From the NCBI GenBank assembly GCA_002413325.1, contig DHWT01000086.1, positions 1 through 6,004 on the forward strand: DNA of 6,004 nucleotides, written 5' to 3'. The notes under the pieces were generated by a model that saw only the letters and a list, made by a program, of their open reading frames with translations, ran no database searches and was not told the DNA's origin. The position numbers were made by a program, and so were the translations under genes. The first letter of the stretch is position 1. Each line of letters starts with the position of its first letter. Shown here piece after piece: positions 1 through 5,644 of this stretch. The stretch comes from Chitinophagaceae bacterium UBA5175. Lineage in GTDB: Bacteria > Bacteroidota > Bacteroidia > Chitinophagales > Chitinophagaceae.

Positions 1-448
1 TGTGTAATACCGTAGTGACGAACTGAAGTTTCTGTGCCATGCCCTTACTCAGGTCTTCAATTTTTTTATTCCACCAGGATTGCATTTCAAAACGTATAAA
101 CCAGTCCTTCACCTGGCTGAGTGCTTCGGAAGCGGAAAGTCCTTTGATCCGCGCGAGGTAAATGGCCTGTTCGCCGATTTTCATTTTTTTATAAAGCCCC
201 CTTTCTTCGGGCATATACCCGATACGGGCTGAATCTGCATCCGCGTTGAATTTTTTACCCTGGAGCAGGATGCTGCCCTCATCGGGATAAAAAATGCCCG
301 TGATCATGCGGATCAGGGTGGTCTTGCCTGCGCCATTGGGGCCCAGTAATCCGAAGATGGCTCCTTTTTCCACGCTGAAACTGATATCATCCACCGCTTT
401 TTGCGTGGTGAAATATTTCTTCAGGTGATGTACTTCAAGCAGGTTCAT
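1..448 (-). CDS. ABC transporter ATP-binding protein, 3' end cut by window
   Basis: This is the nucleotide-binding subunit of an ABC transporter, which would hydrolyse ATP on the cytoplasmic side of a membrane permease. The first 149 residues are present. They show Walker A GPNGAGKTT (residues 36-44), a Q-loop region IGYMPEERGLY (about 76-86) with Glu81 where many ABC ATPases have Gln, and the signature segment LSKGMAQKLQF (133-143). Walker B, the H-loop and any C-terminal domain lie beyond the left edge. The short N-terminus and the MPEERGLY pattern resemble NatA/YhaQ-type ATPases, which are about 300 residues and pair with an ABC-2 type permease; that partner is inferred, not seen. The ATG at 446-448 lies inside the end of the upstream dehydrogenase gene with a 14-base overlap, so the two are probably co-transcribed and translationally coupled. 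No ribosome-binding site is visible, as is usual in Bacteroidota. The substrate is unknown. Confidence 0.93.
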   Translation of the reverse strand, partial: MNLLEVHHLKKYFTTQKAVDDISFSVEKGAIFGLLGPNGAGKTTLIRMITGIFYPDEGSILLQGKKFNADADSARIGYMPEERGLYKKMKIGEQAIYLARIKGLSASEALSQVKDWFIRFEMQSWWNKKIEDLSKGMAQKLQFVTTVLH

Positions 449-2033
449 GAAGGATTGGTTTGGTTGAAAATATGTCAGCGATTTTTTCGGCAACCCGTTC
501 CCCGTCCATCGCGGCACTCATGATGCCGCCCGCATAGCCGGCCCCTTCACCGCAGGGATACAGGTTATTCAGTTGCGGGTGCGTCAGCGTTTCTTCATGC
601 CGGGGAATACGTACCGGGGATGAAGTTCTGGATTCCGTTGCAACAATTATGGCCTCCTGTGTAAAATACCCTTTCATTTTTTTATCGAATGCCGGGAAGG
701 CCCGTTGCAGGCTGCGGGCAATGTTTACCGGAAATATATCCGGAATGTTGGCAGCTTTCAATCCGGGTCCATAGGAGCAGGCAGGCAGGGAGCCGGAAAT
801 CTTTCCCGGTACAAAATCTGTGAGTCTTTGTGCCGGCGCTTTAAATAAACCACCCCCCAGCGTGAAAGCTTTTTTCTCTATGGAGGATTGAAAAAACATG
901 GCAGCCAGTGGTCCCTGTTTTGCATGAGCCTGCCAGTCTTTTTCTTCTACGTTTACGACGATACCGGAATTCGCAAAGGGATTGTTTCTTTTAGAAGGCG
1001 ACCATCCGTTCACGACCAGCTCTCCTTCATGGGTAGATGCCGGTGCGATGATACCGCCGGGACACATACAGAATGAAAAAACCGAACGGTTGTTTTCCGT
1101 ATGAACGAGCGAATAGGCGGCCGGGGGCAGTCCGGCCACCCGGGGACCTTCTTCTCTTATATAATGATATTGAATTGAATTGATAAGTTCCTGCGGATGT
1201 TCCACACGCACGCCGAGGGCAAAGGGCTTGGCATGGATCTGCTTTTTTTTCCGGTGGAGCAGTTGAAATATGTCCCGGGCGGAATGACCCGTGGCCAGGA
1301 TAACGGCATCTGACCTGAAACGGTCCCCGTCTTCAGTTTGTATTTCAACAATCTTTTCCCCGTTCTCTGTCCAGTCGTTCAGTTTCTTATTGAAATGTAT
1401 TTCGCCTCCGCATGCTATAATATAATGGCGCATGGCGCTGATGATGCCGGGCAGTTTATTGGTCCCGATATGGGGATGGGCTTCATAGAGAATATTTTCG
1501 TCGGCGCCAAAGCGGACGAAAAGATCCAGGATCCGTTGTACGTTCCCTCTTTTATTACTCCTGGTATAGAGTTTGCCATCGCTGTAGGTGCCGGCGCCCC
1601 CTTCTCCAAAGCAATAATTGCTTTCCGGGTTGATAATCCCTTCTTTATTCAACCGGGCCAGGTCCCTCCTGCGGGCCCGGATGTCTTTGCCTCTCTCCAG
1701 GATGACGGGCCGGATGCCGGAGCGGATCAGGCTGAGGGCGGCGAATAACCCGGCTGGCCCTGCTCCGATGATCAGTACGGATTTGGATGCATGCCCAATT
1801 TCCCGGAGGGGTTGTTGCATCCCTTCGCGGGGCTGAAAGGGTTCATTGATAAATACGGAAGCGGTCAGGAGGATATGCGGATACCGGGAGCGCGCGTCCA
1901 GGGATTTTTTAAGTATATGAAAACCGGTGATCTGGTTTTCTGCAACGCCCGCTTCTTTTGCCAGACCGGCCCGGACCCATGGTTCAGATGCTGCCTCTGT
2001 TACCGGGATCTTTATCTGAATTTTTTTTTGCAT
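435..2033 (-). CDS. NAD(P)/FAD-dependent oxidoreductase, uncharacterised FAD dehydrogenase family (COG2509-like)
   Basis: This is a 532-residue soluble flavoprotein with no signal peptide or membrane segment. An N-terminal domain of about 80 residues precedes a Rossmann FAD-binding motif GAGPAG (90-95), with the ribose-binding acid in LERG (E113). Further family landmarks are GEGGAGTYSDGKL (143-155), ATGH (247-250), a middle block around FCMCPGG (321-327) followed by NGWSPSKRN (342-350), TESRTSSPVRI (467-477), and a C-terminal FAD-contacting block CGEGAGYAGGIMSAAMDG (494-511). This arrangement matches, from memory, the family usually annotated 'uncharacterised FAD-dependent dehydrogenase', whose length is similar. 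Substrate and electron acceptor are not known. The ATG at 2031-2033 is preceded by an A/T-rich leader and gives the expected N-terminus MQKKIQIKIP. Its 3' end overlaps the ABC ATPase start, so it is the first gene of that unit. Confidence is high for the fold and low for any specific reaction. Confidence 0.93.
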   Translation of the reverse strand: MQKKIQIKIPVTEAASEPWVRAGLAKEAGVAENQITGFHILKKSLDARSRYPHILLTASVFINEPFQPREGMQQPLREIGHASKSVLIIGAGPAGLFAALSLIRSGIRPVILERGKDIRARRRDLARLNKEGIINPESNYCFGEGGAGTYSDGKLYTRSNKRGNVQRILDLFVRFGADENILYEAHPHIGTNKLPGIISAMRHYIIACGGEIHFNKKLNDWTENGEKIVEIQTEDGDRFRSDAVILATGHSARDIFQLLHRKKKQIHAKPFALGVRVEHPQELINSIQYHYIREEGPRVAGLPPAAYSLVHTENNRSVFSFCMCPGGIIAPASTHEGELVVNGWSPSKRNNPFANSGIVVNVEEKDWQAHAKQGPLAAMFFQSSIEKKAFTLGGGLFKAPAQRLTDFVPGKISGSLPACSYGPGLKAANIPDIFPVNIARSLQRAFPAFDKKMKGYFTQEAIIVATESRTSSPVRIPRHEETLTHPQLNNLYPCGEGAGYAGGIMSAAMDGERVAEKIADIFSTKPILHEPA

Positions 2034-2130
2034 CCGGGTGAAGAGGTGAATTCAGAAAATAATTAATAAATGACAGTTCGTAAAACTAGGCTAACTAACT
2101 TTCAAAAAAAAGGATTCGTCTAATTTTTAA

Positions 2131-2156
2131 TCAGGTAGTTTCCCTGAACTATCTGG
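2131..2156 (+). repeat. inverted repeat (hairpin) in the dehydrogenase leader region
   Basis: TCAGGTAGTT (2131-2140) can pair with AACTATCTGG (2147-2156) across a six-base loop TCCCTG, giving eight Watson-Crick pairs plus two G-U pairs in plus-strand RNA. On the minus strand the two G-U pairs become A-C mismatches. No T-run follows on either strand, so it is not a standard terminator. Its role is unknown. Confidence 0.4.
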
Positions 2157-2286
2157 TTCACCGCGCTTTAATCTATGATAAAAAAAGCAGGCCTGAAAGG
2201 GGTTAAAATTTTTTTTAAAAAAACTTTGGTTAAACCGGAATGCTGTCAAAATATCTGTATCTTGAATCGGCTCTCAACTACATCAT

Positions 2287-2457
2287 ATGGAGAAATATTT
2301 TAAATCATCAGCAGCAATTATTCGACTCTCCATGCTTATTCTTTCTAAACCCGCATCCCTGTTGATTTTTGTTGATCCTTCTCTTTATGCGGTTAACCGG
2401 GCGAAGACGGTATGCCGGTCCCCGCTGCGATCTCATTACGGTCGAAGTTCGGGTTAA
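2287..2457 (+). CDS. weak candidate: 56-residue hypothetical small protein
   Basis: An ATG at 2287-2289 opens a 56-codon frame that closes with TAA at 2455-2457. The product begins MEKYFKSSAAIIRLSMLIL and is moderately hydrophobic in its first 30 residues, then basic. It lies upstream of dnaA on the same strand. A TATCTTGA stretch (2258-2265) sits about 20 bases before the ATG, but no correctly spaced TTG precedes it. Its stop codon falls inside one of the GGTTAACCGG motifs. I recognise no family. The frame could equally be chance, and a 67-codon frame runs antisense over much of the same stretch (2308-2511). It is listed because it is the only plus-strand candidate in this long gap. Confidence 0.15.
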   Translation: MEKYFKSSAAIIRLSMLILSKPASLLIFVDPSLYAVNRAKTVCRSPLRSHYGRSSG

Positions 2458-2463
2458 CCGGGC
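2391..2463. repeat. direct pair of 12-base GGTTAACCGGGC motifs
   Basis: GGTTAACCGGGC occurs at 2391-2402 and again at 2452-2463, with start points 61 bases apart, close to six helical turns. Each contains the palindrome GGTTAACC. A near copy, GGTTAAACCGG, lies at 2228-2238, and the reverse-oriented CCGGTTA at 2480-2486 can pair with TAACCGG at 2455-2461 to make a seven-base-pair stem. The arrangement between divergent genes is what a pair of operators for a dimeric regulator would look like, but no regulator is identified. Confidence 0.5.
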
Positions 2464-2687
2464 AACCCTGTTTTTAAAGCCGGTTAGTTTATTTTGAATT
2501 AGGGGATACATATTTTTTATAACGAGTTATGCATCTGAAGGCAACCTGAAAATACCAAGTAATAAAAAATTTTTTATTCAGAAATTAATCTTGATATTCG
2601 CTCCCCTGCAAAAAATCCACCCTCGAAAAACCCCCGAAAAAAAACTTTTAAAACAGATTTTTAACCAGCCTAAACTTTCTTTTTTTA

Positions 2688-4121
2688 ATGCCGAAAACCT
2701 TTGAAAAAGTCTGGGCCAATTGTCTTGAGATCATAAAAGATATTGTTGAATGGCAACACTATAAAACCTGGTTTGAACCCATTCGTCCGGTTGAGTTGAA
2801 AGTGAACGTTTTGGTGATACAGGTACCCAGCCAGTTTTTTTATGAGTACCTGGAAGAGCACTATGTGAATTTATTGGCAAAAACTTTGCGTAGGATATTG
2901 GGAAAAGATGCGCGCCTTGAATACCGGATCATGGTAGACAGTGGCAACCAGCAAAACAAACCTTTGACCATGGATGTTCCTGCACATAATTATAAAACGA
3001 TCTCCAATAACGAAATGGATTTCCCCCTGATCATCAATAATCCGGTGAAGAATCCCTTTGTGATACCCGGGCTGAAGAAGATGCAGATCGATTCCCAGCT
3101 GAACCCGGTATATACTTTCGACGTATTTATTGAAGGGGACTGTAACCGGGTGGCCCGCCGGGCGGGTAAGACCGTTGCGGAGAAACCGGGCGCCAATTCT
3201 TTCAATCCCCTGGTCATTTACGGGGGAGTCGGACTGGGAAAAACCCATCTGGCCCAGGCCATTGGCAACGAAGTGCGCCGGACCCACCATAATAAAGTGG
3301 TATTATACGTCAGTTCCGAGAAATTCATCAACCAGTTCATTGATCACAGCCGCAACAATGCGATCAATGATTTCATCCATTTTTACCAGCTGGTGGACGT
3401 GCTGATCATTGATGATGTGCAGTTCTTCAACAGGGCCGAGAAATCCCAGGACGCTTTTTTCGCCATTTTCAACCACCTGCACCAGAGTGGTAAACAGCTG
3501 ATCCTCACTTCCGATAAGCCACCGAAGGACCTGGAAGGCGTTCAGGAAAGACTGCTCAGCCGGTTCCGCTGGGGGCTTAGTGCCGACCTGCAGGTACCGG
3601 ATTATGAGACCCGGATCGAGATTCTGGAACGCAAGATGAAGAATGACGGGCTGGAAATGCCTAAGGAAGTGGTAAAATACCTGGCTTATAATATTAACAG
3701 CAATGTGCGCGAACTGGAAGGCGCCCTGATATCCCTTCTGGCACAGTCTTCGCTTAACAAGAGGGAAATTGACCTGGAATTGTCGAAGAAAGTGCTGAGA
3801 AATTTTGTAAAAACGAGCAGTAAGGAAATTACCATAGAAACCATACAACGGATGGTCTGCGAATATTTTGATCTGCCTTATGACAAGCTGCTCCAAAAGA
3901 CCCGGAAGCGTGAGATCGTGCAGGCGCGCCAGATCACGATGTACCTGGCCAAGGCCTTTACCAAAAACTCATTAAAAACGATCGGCGAGCATTTCGGGGG
4001 AAGGGACCATACCACGGTAATTCATTCCTGCCAGACGGTGAAGGACCTGATGGATACCGATAGTTTATTTCGGGAAAATGTAACTGAACTACAGCAGAAA
4101 GTGCAGCTGGCAGCGATGTAG
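2688..4121 (+). CDS. dnaA: chromosomal replication initiator protein DnaA
   Basis: This is the replication initiator, an AAA+ ATPase that binds DnaA boxes and opens the origin. The 477 residues are complete (E. coli DnaA has 467). Domain I is about residues 1-85 (WANCLEIIKD, then WFEPIRPVEL), followed by a short linker to about 135. The AAA+ core shows Walker A GGVGLGKTH (179-187), Walker B LIIDD (239-243), sensor I LILTSD (271-276), the arginine finger R292 in LLSRFRWG, and sensor II R341 in NVRELEGAL. Domain IV (about 380-477) carries a basic stretch KTRKREIVQARQ and the DNA-binding signature GRDHTTVIHSC (438-448). All key residues are intact. The ATG at 2688 gives the usual Bacteroidota N-terminus (MPKTFEKVW) and follows a T-rich leader with no Shine-Dalgarno site. 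It appears monocistronic: a terminator begins 18 bases after the stop. dnaN and recF do not follow it here. Confidence 0.99.
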   Translation: MPKTFEKVWANCLEIIKDIVEWQHYKTWFEPIRPVELKVNVLVIQVPSQFFYEYLEEHYVNLLAKTLRRILGKDARLEYRIMVDSGNQQNKPLTMDVPAHNYKTISNNEMDFPLIINNPVKNPFVIPGLKKMQIDSQLNPVYTFDVFIEGDCNRVARRAGKTVAEKPGANSFNPLVIYGGVGLGKTHLAQAIGNEVRRTHHNKVVLYVSSEKFINQFIDHSRNNAINDFIHFYQLVDVLIIDDVQFFNRAEKSQDAFFAIFNHLHQSGKQLILTSDKPPKDLEGVQERLLSRFRWGLSADLQVPDYETRIEILERKMKNDGLEMPKEVVKYLAYNINSNVRELEGALISLLAQSSLNKREIDLELSKKVLRNFVKTSSKEITIETIQRMVCEYFDLPYDKLLQKTRKREIVQARQITMYLAKAFTKNSLKTIGEHFGGRDHTTVIHSCQTVKDLMDTDSLFRENVTELQQKVQLAAM

Positions 4122-4139
4122 TGTAAATAACAAAAAGCG

Positions 4140-4179
4140 CCGTCCGTTCCGGTTAAAGCCGGATCGGACGGTTTTTTTT
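4140..4179 (+). terminator. rho-independent terminator after dnaA, probably bidirectional
   Basis: CCGTCCG (4140-4146) pairs with CGGACGG (4165-4171). Inside, TCCGG (4148-4152) pairs with CCGGA (4159-4163) around the loop TTAAAG, with one T-T mismatch between the two helices. Eight T residues follow (4172-4179). Read from the other strand, the same stem is followed by CGCTTTTTG, so it can also stop transcription from the convergent small gene at 4275-4427. Confidence 0.93.
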
Positions 4180-4274
4180 ATGAGAAATTTTCCTATGCAG
4201 GGTGAGCAGCATGACAGACTTCTTTCTGTCTCTTTGAATGATATTGAATAAGATCCTGATTAAGTTCATGGTCA

Positions 4275-4427
4275 TTAAAGTATTAAATCCAGGAACCGGT
4301 GGACCTGGGGGCGGAAAAAAACAAAAAGCACCATAGCCAGGAGATAACCGGCCATAAAACTCGTAAATAAAATTTTTTTGGACAGGGGCCGGGCATGTTC
4401 AATAACATCCGAGAAGAAGTTTTTCAT
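4275..4427 (-). CDS. small single-pass membrane protein, hypothetical (50 residues)
   Basis: A minus-strand ATG at 4425-4427 opens a 50-codon frame ending in TAA at 4275-4277. The product has a short polar N-terminus (MKNFFSDVIEHARPLSKK), one clear transmembrane segment at residues 19-38 (ILFTSFMAGYLLAMVLFVFF), and a short basic and hydrophobic tail ending HRFLDLIL. Lys17-Lys18 before and Arg39 after the segment flank the membrane span. No other start codon lies between this ATG and the in-frame stop upstream, so the start is fixed. It is convergent with dnaA and shares the bidirectional terminator about 100 bases downstream. I do not recognise a family. The reading is supported by amphipathic protein-like composition and by its position in an otherwise unexplained 430-base gap. 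It is short enough to be missed by length cut-offs. It could still be a chance frame. Confidence 0.45.
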   Translation of the reverse strand: MKNFFSDVIEHARPLSKKILFTSFMAGYLLAMVLFVFFRPQVHRFLDLIL

Positions 4428-4545
4428 GGGGGGCTTTTGACGGATAAAGGATTGAATTAAAACAGTTTTTCGGGTCGTTTTATTGCCCGGGAATCAGGGT
4501 TTTTGTTTAACCCATTGAAAATGCGGAAGGTTTGCAATTAATCTT

Positions 4546-4553
4546 TATTTTTG
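4546..4553 (+). promoter_or_regulatory. Bacteroidota -7 promoter element for the tRNA gene
   Basis: TATTTTTG is an exact match to the Bacteroidota -7 consensus TAnnTTTG and lies 60 bases before the tRNA. The expected -33 TTG about 20 bases upstream is not well matched: the nearest TTGs are at 4515-4517 (28 bases away) and 4532-4534 (11 bases away). The call rests on the -7 box and position. Confidence 0.55.
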
Positions 4554-4613
4554 CAATCCTCTATTATCTGCCGGAGCCTAAGCACAGGCGGATGGCGAAA
4601 ATGGGGAATAATT

Positions 4614-4704
4614 GGAGAGGTGCCTGAGTGGCCGAAAGGGCCGGTTTGCTAAACCGTTGTACGAGCTTAAACTTGTACCGAGGGTTCGAATCCCTCCCTC
4701 TCCG
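4614..4704 (+). tRNA. tRNA-Ser (anticodon GCT)
   Basis: This class II tRNA folds completely and reads AGC and AGU codons. The acceptor stem GGAGAGG (4614-4620) pairs with CCTCTCC (4697-4703), followed by the serine-typical discriminator G4704. The D stem is CCT/AGG (4623-4625/4637-4639). The anticodon loop TTGCTAA (4646-4652) presents GCT at 4648-4650. The long variable arm GTACGAG/CTTGTAC (4659-4665/4672-4678) is the serine identity feature, and the T arm is GAGGG-TTCGAAT-CCCTC (4680-4696). The outermost anticodon-stem pair is a C-T mismatch (C4641, T4657). CCA is not encoded: the bases after G4704 are CAA. The gene has its own promoter element and terminator. Confidence 0.97.
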
Positions 4705-4717
4705 CAAATATAATCTC

Positions 4718-4751
4718 AAGACCCTTATCCAATAAGGGTTTTGTTGTTTTT
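4718..4751 (+). terminator. rho-independent terminator after tRNA-Ser
   Basis: ACCCTTAT (4721-4728) pairs perfectly with ATAAGGGT (4732-4739) around a three-base loop CCA. Flanking A/T and G-U pairs (4718-4720 with 4740-4742) extend it. It runs into a T-rich tail ending at 4751. It begins 14 bases after the tRNA 3' end. Confidence 0.88.
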
Positions 4752-4792
4752 CGGAAGGCTGTAGAGCAGGATGGGGAGCAGCTTTTTCATAA

Positions 4793-5206
4793 TTATTTCT
4801 ATATGGATGTTGCAATAAATTCTCCGGTTGTAAGGGAGAATTTGCCTTTGCCCATTATCCAGCGCATTATGGCACATTTATTACCTTTTCCGAAAAAGAT
4901 GAAAGTCAAACTTATTACTGTTCTTGTTATAGTCCAGCTTTAAGAAATTACTTCGTTTTGAATGAATTAAAAGACTATACCATAAACTCACCCTCTTTTG
5001 GTACTAATAATGTTTTCTTTAAGGACAAAATTTGCCACTGCTGTAATTTGGCAACACCAACTCTTACATGGTGTCATAAGATGTATGGTGGAATTTTCAA
5101 ACAGGATCACAGATGGTATATACGGCAGAATGAATATAAATTAGGATACAAAACTTCATTTGACGTATATGATGATCAGCTAATACCTGATAAAGTTTCT
5201 AATTGA
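4793..5206 (+). pseudogene. cysteine-rich hypothetical protein, probably a damaged gene without a proper start
   Basis: The frame is open from 4793 to the TGA at 5204-5206 and looks like protein throughout. It includes GCCNKFSGCKGEF, FAHYPAHYGTFITFSE, YYCSCYSPALRNYF, KICHCCNLATPTLTWCHK and DHRWYIRQNEYKLGYK. Nine Cys and several His occur in CC, CxC and CxCC groups, suggesting zinc binding (inference). No ATG or GTG exists in this frame before its conserved-looking part. The first possible start is a TTG at 4958-4960, giving an 82-residue product that would discard four cysteine groups' worth of upstream sequence. An ATG at 4803-4805 sits in the next frame, and a single missing base just after it would restore a 134-residue protein starting M-D-C-C-N-K. 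The frame also stays open for 77 codons after the TGA. It could be a pseudogene, a 5'-truncated remnant, or a shorter TTG-started gene. I do not recognise the family. Its base composition is lower in G+C than dnaA. Confidence 0.5.
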
Positions 5207-5510
5207 ATTAAGGAAATCAATTCCCTGGTAACTAAAAGACAAACCCTTTCATTCCCTTCATCTAACGAAATAGACCAGGTTATTGCGGGAAAGAAAAGAA
5301 CACTTAACAATATCGCAGAAGACGTAACCAGGGAAGAATTTACATTCATCAGACGCTGTGTGCTTTTGCGCGGCGATCGTACCCAAACGAAAAACAGGGG
5401 CGGCAGCGCCGTTATCGCGACAGACGCCCGGATCACCTGAAAAGTTGAAGCCTTTAACCGGTAAGTCCAGCCGCCCTGCCTGAAAAATCGTGTTTACAAT
5501 ATATTACTGT

Positions 5511-5576
5511 CTTAACCGTTAGGTGAACTGTAGCTGATCGGTGGATGAGCGGTAGATGACCGGTAGACGACCGGTA
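5511..5576. repeat. tandem array of an 11-base unit, about six copies decaying upstream
   Basis: The consensus unit is GATGACCGGTA. The last four units are clear: GCTGATCGGTG (5533-5543), GATGAGCGGTA (5544-5554), GATGACCGGTA (5555-5565) and GACGACCGGTA (5566-5576). Two more degenerate units precede them in register: CTTAACCGTTA (5511-5521) and GGTGAACTGTA (5522-5532). The period of 11 is close to one helical turn, so every unit faces nearly the same side of the DNA. The array ends 55 bases before the start codon of the last gene and contains stops in every forward frame, so it is not coding. Confidence 0.85.
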
Positions 5577-5584
5577 GCAACAAA

Positions 5585-5644
5585 ATGGATACTTTTCGGG
5601 AATTAGATATCAACCATATAGATGAAGCAAAATGGCAAAAGTAA
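5585..5644 (+). CDS. weak candidate: 19-residue leader peptide overlapping the next gene
   Basis: An ATG at 5585-5587, directly after the repeat array, opens a 19-codon frame (MDTFRELDINHIDEAKWQK) that ends with TAA at 5642-5644. It overlaps the start of the next gene by 13 bases in a different frame, an arrangement compatible with translational coupling. It has no recognisable family and may be chance. The possible -7 element at 5590-5597 would lie inside it, so the two readings are mutually exclusive for the same transcript. Confidence 0.15.
   Translation: MDTFRELDINHIDEAKWQK
5590..5597 (+). promoter_or_regulatory. possible -7 element for the last gene
   Basis: TACTTTTC matches TAnnTTTG except for the last base and lies 34 bases before the ATG at 5632. 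No TTG occurs about 20 bases upstream; that position is occupied by the 11-base repeat array. The call is weak and rests on position. Confidence 0.2.

Larger units (their letters stand above)
2034..2687. other. intergenic region between divergent dehydrogenase and dnaA genes
   Basis: About 650 bases lie between the divergent start codons. The two flanks (2034-2280 and 2490-2687) are A/T-rich with long A and T runs. The core (about 2340-2485) is richer in G+C and holds the GGTTAACCGG-type repeats listed separately. I scanned both strands by eye for DnaA boxes (TTATCCACA-like) and found no cluster, so there is no support for an origin here. No convincing TTG plus TAnnTTTG promoter pair with normal spacing was found for dnaA. 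The nearest -7-like element is TAATCTTG at 2586-2593, without a -33 match. On the minus strand TAGTTTTA (2083-2090) is a one-mismatch -7 candidate for the dehydrogenase, but the upstream TTG is only about 14 bases away. The only coding candidate is a weak 56-codon frame. Confidence 0.7.
5207..5631. other. stretch without an intact gene between cysteine-rich remnant and last gene
   Basis: The first half (5207-5440) continues the cysteine-rich frame in phase for 77 codons after its TGA. The translation begins IKEINSLVTKRQTLSFPSS and includes NEIDQVIAGKKRTLNN and REEFTFIRRC before a second TGA at 5438-5440. The sequence becomes clearly richer in G+C from about 5350. An 86-codon minus-strand frame (5176-5436) covers the same bases but has no supporting features. 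The second half (5441-5631) has no gene-length frame; it holds the 11-base tandem array and the leader of the last gene. Confidence 0.5.

Noticed and set aside
1338..1748. 136-codon plus-strand frame inside the dehydrogenase
   Set aside because: It is antisense to intact, motif-bearing coding sequence and has no features of its own.
2308..2511. 67-codon minus-strand basic frame in the dnaA upstream region
   Set aside because: The many Arg and Lys residues suggested a ribosomal protein such as L34, but the sequence does not match it. No promoter or family support was found.
2034..2687. Replication origin next to dnaA
   Set aside because: No cluster of TTATCCACA-like boxes was seen on either strand. 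In Bacteroidota the origin is often not beside dnaA.
2871..3290. 139-codon minus-strand frame inside dnaA
   Set aside because: It is antisense to the AAA+ domain of dnaA, with no recognisable motifs.
3303..3896. 197-codon minus-strand frame inside dnaA
   Set aside because: It lies wholly antisense to a fully conserved dnaA and its composition follows from dnaA codon usage.
4213..4230. GACAGA/TCTGTC hairpin downstream of the small membrane gene
   Set aside because: It has only six pairs and no T-run on either strand, so it is not supported as a terminator.
4564..4815. 83-codon minus-strand frame containing GRDSNPR and KPALSATQAP
   Set aside because: It is the antisense translation of tRNA-Ser, a well-known artefact that has produced many false database proteins.
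4803..4940. 45-codon plus-strand frame starting at ATG 4803
   Set aside because: Its translation looks unstructured, while the overlapping frame has clear cysteine motifs. The ATG is more likely the displaced start of the latter.
5176..5436. 86-codon minus-strand hydrophobic-looking frame
   Set aside because: It overlaps the plus-strand continuation of the cysteine-rich frame and has no start context or family resemblance.
5511..5576. CRISPR array
   Set aside because: The units are 11 bases long and directly abutting, with no spacers.
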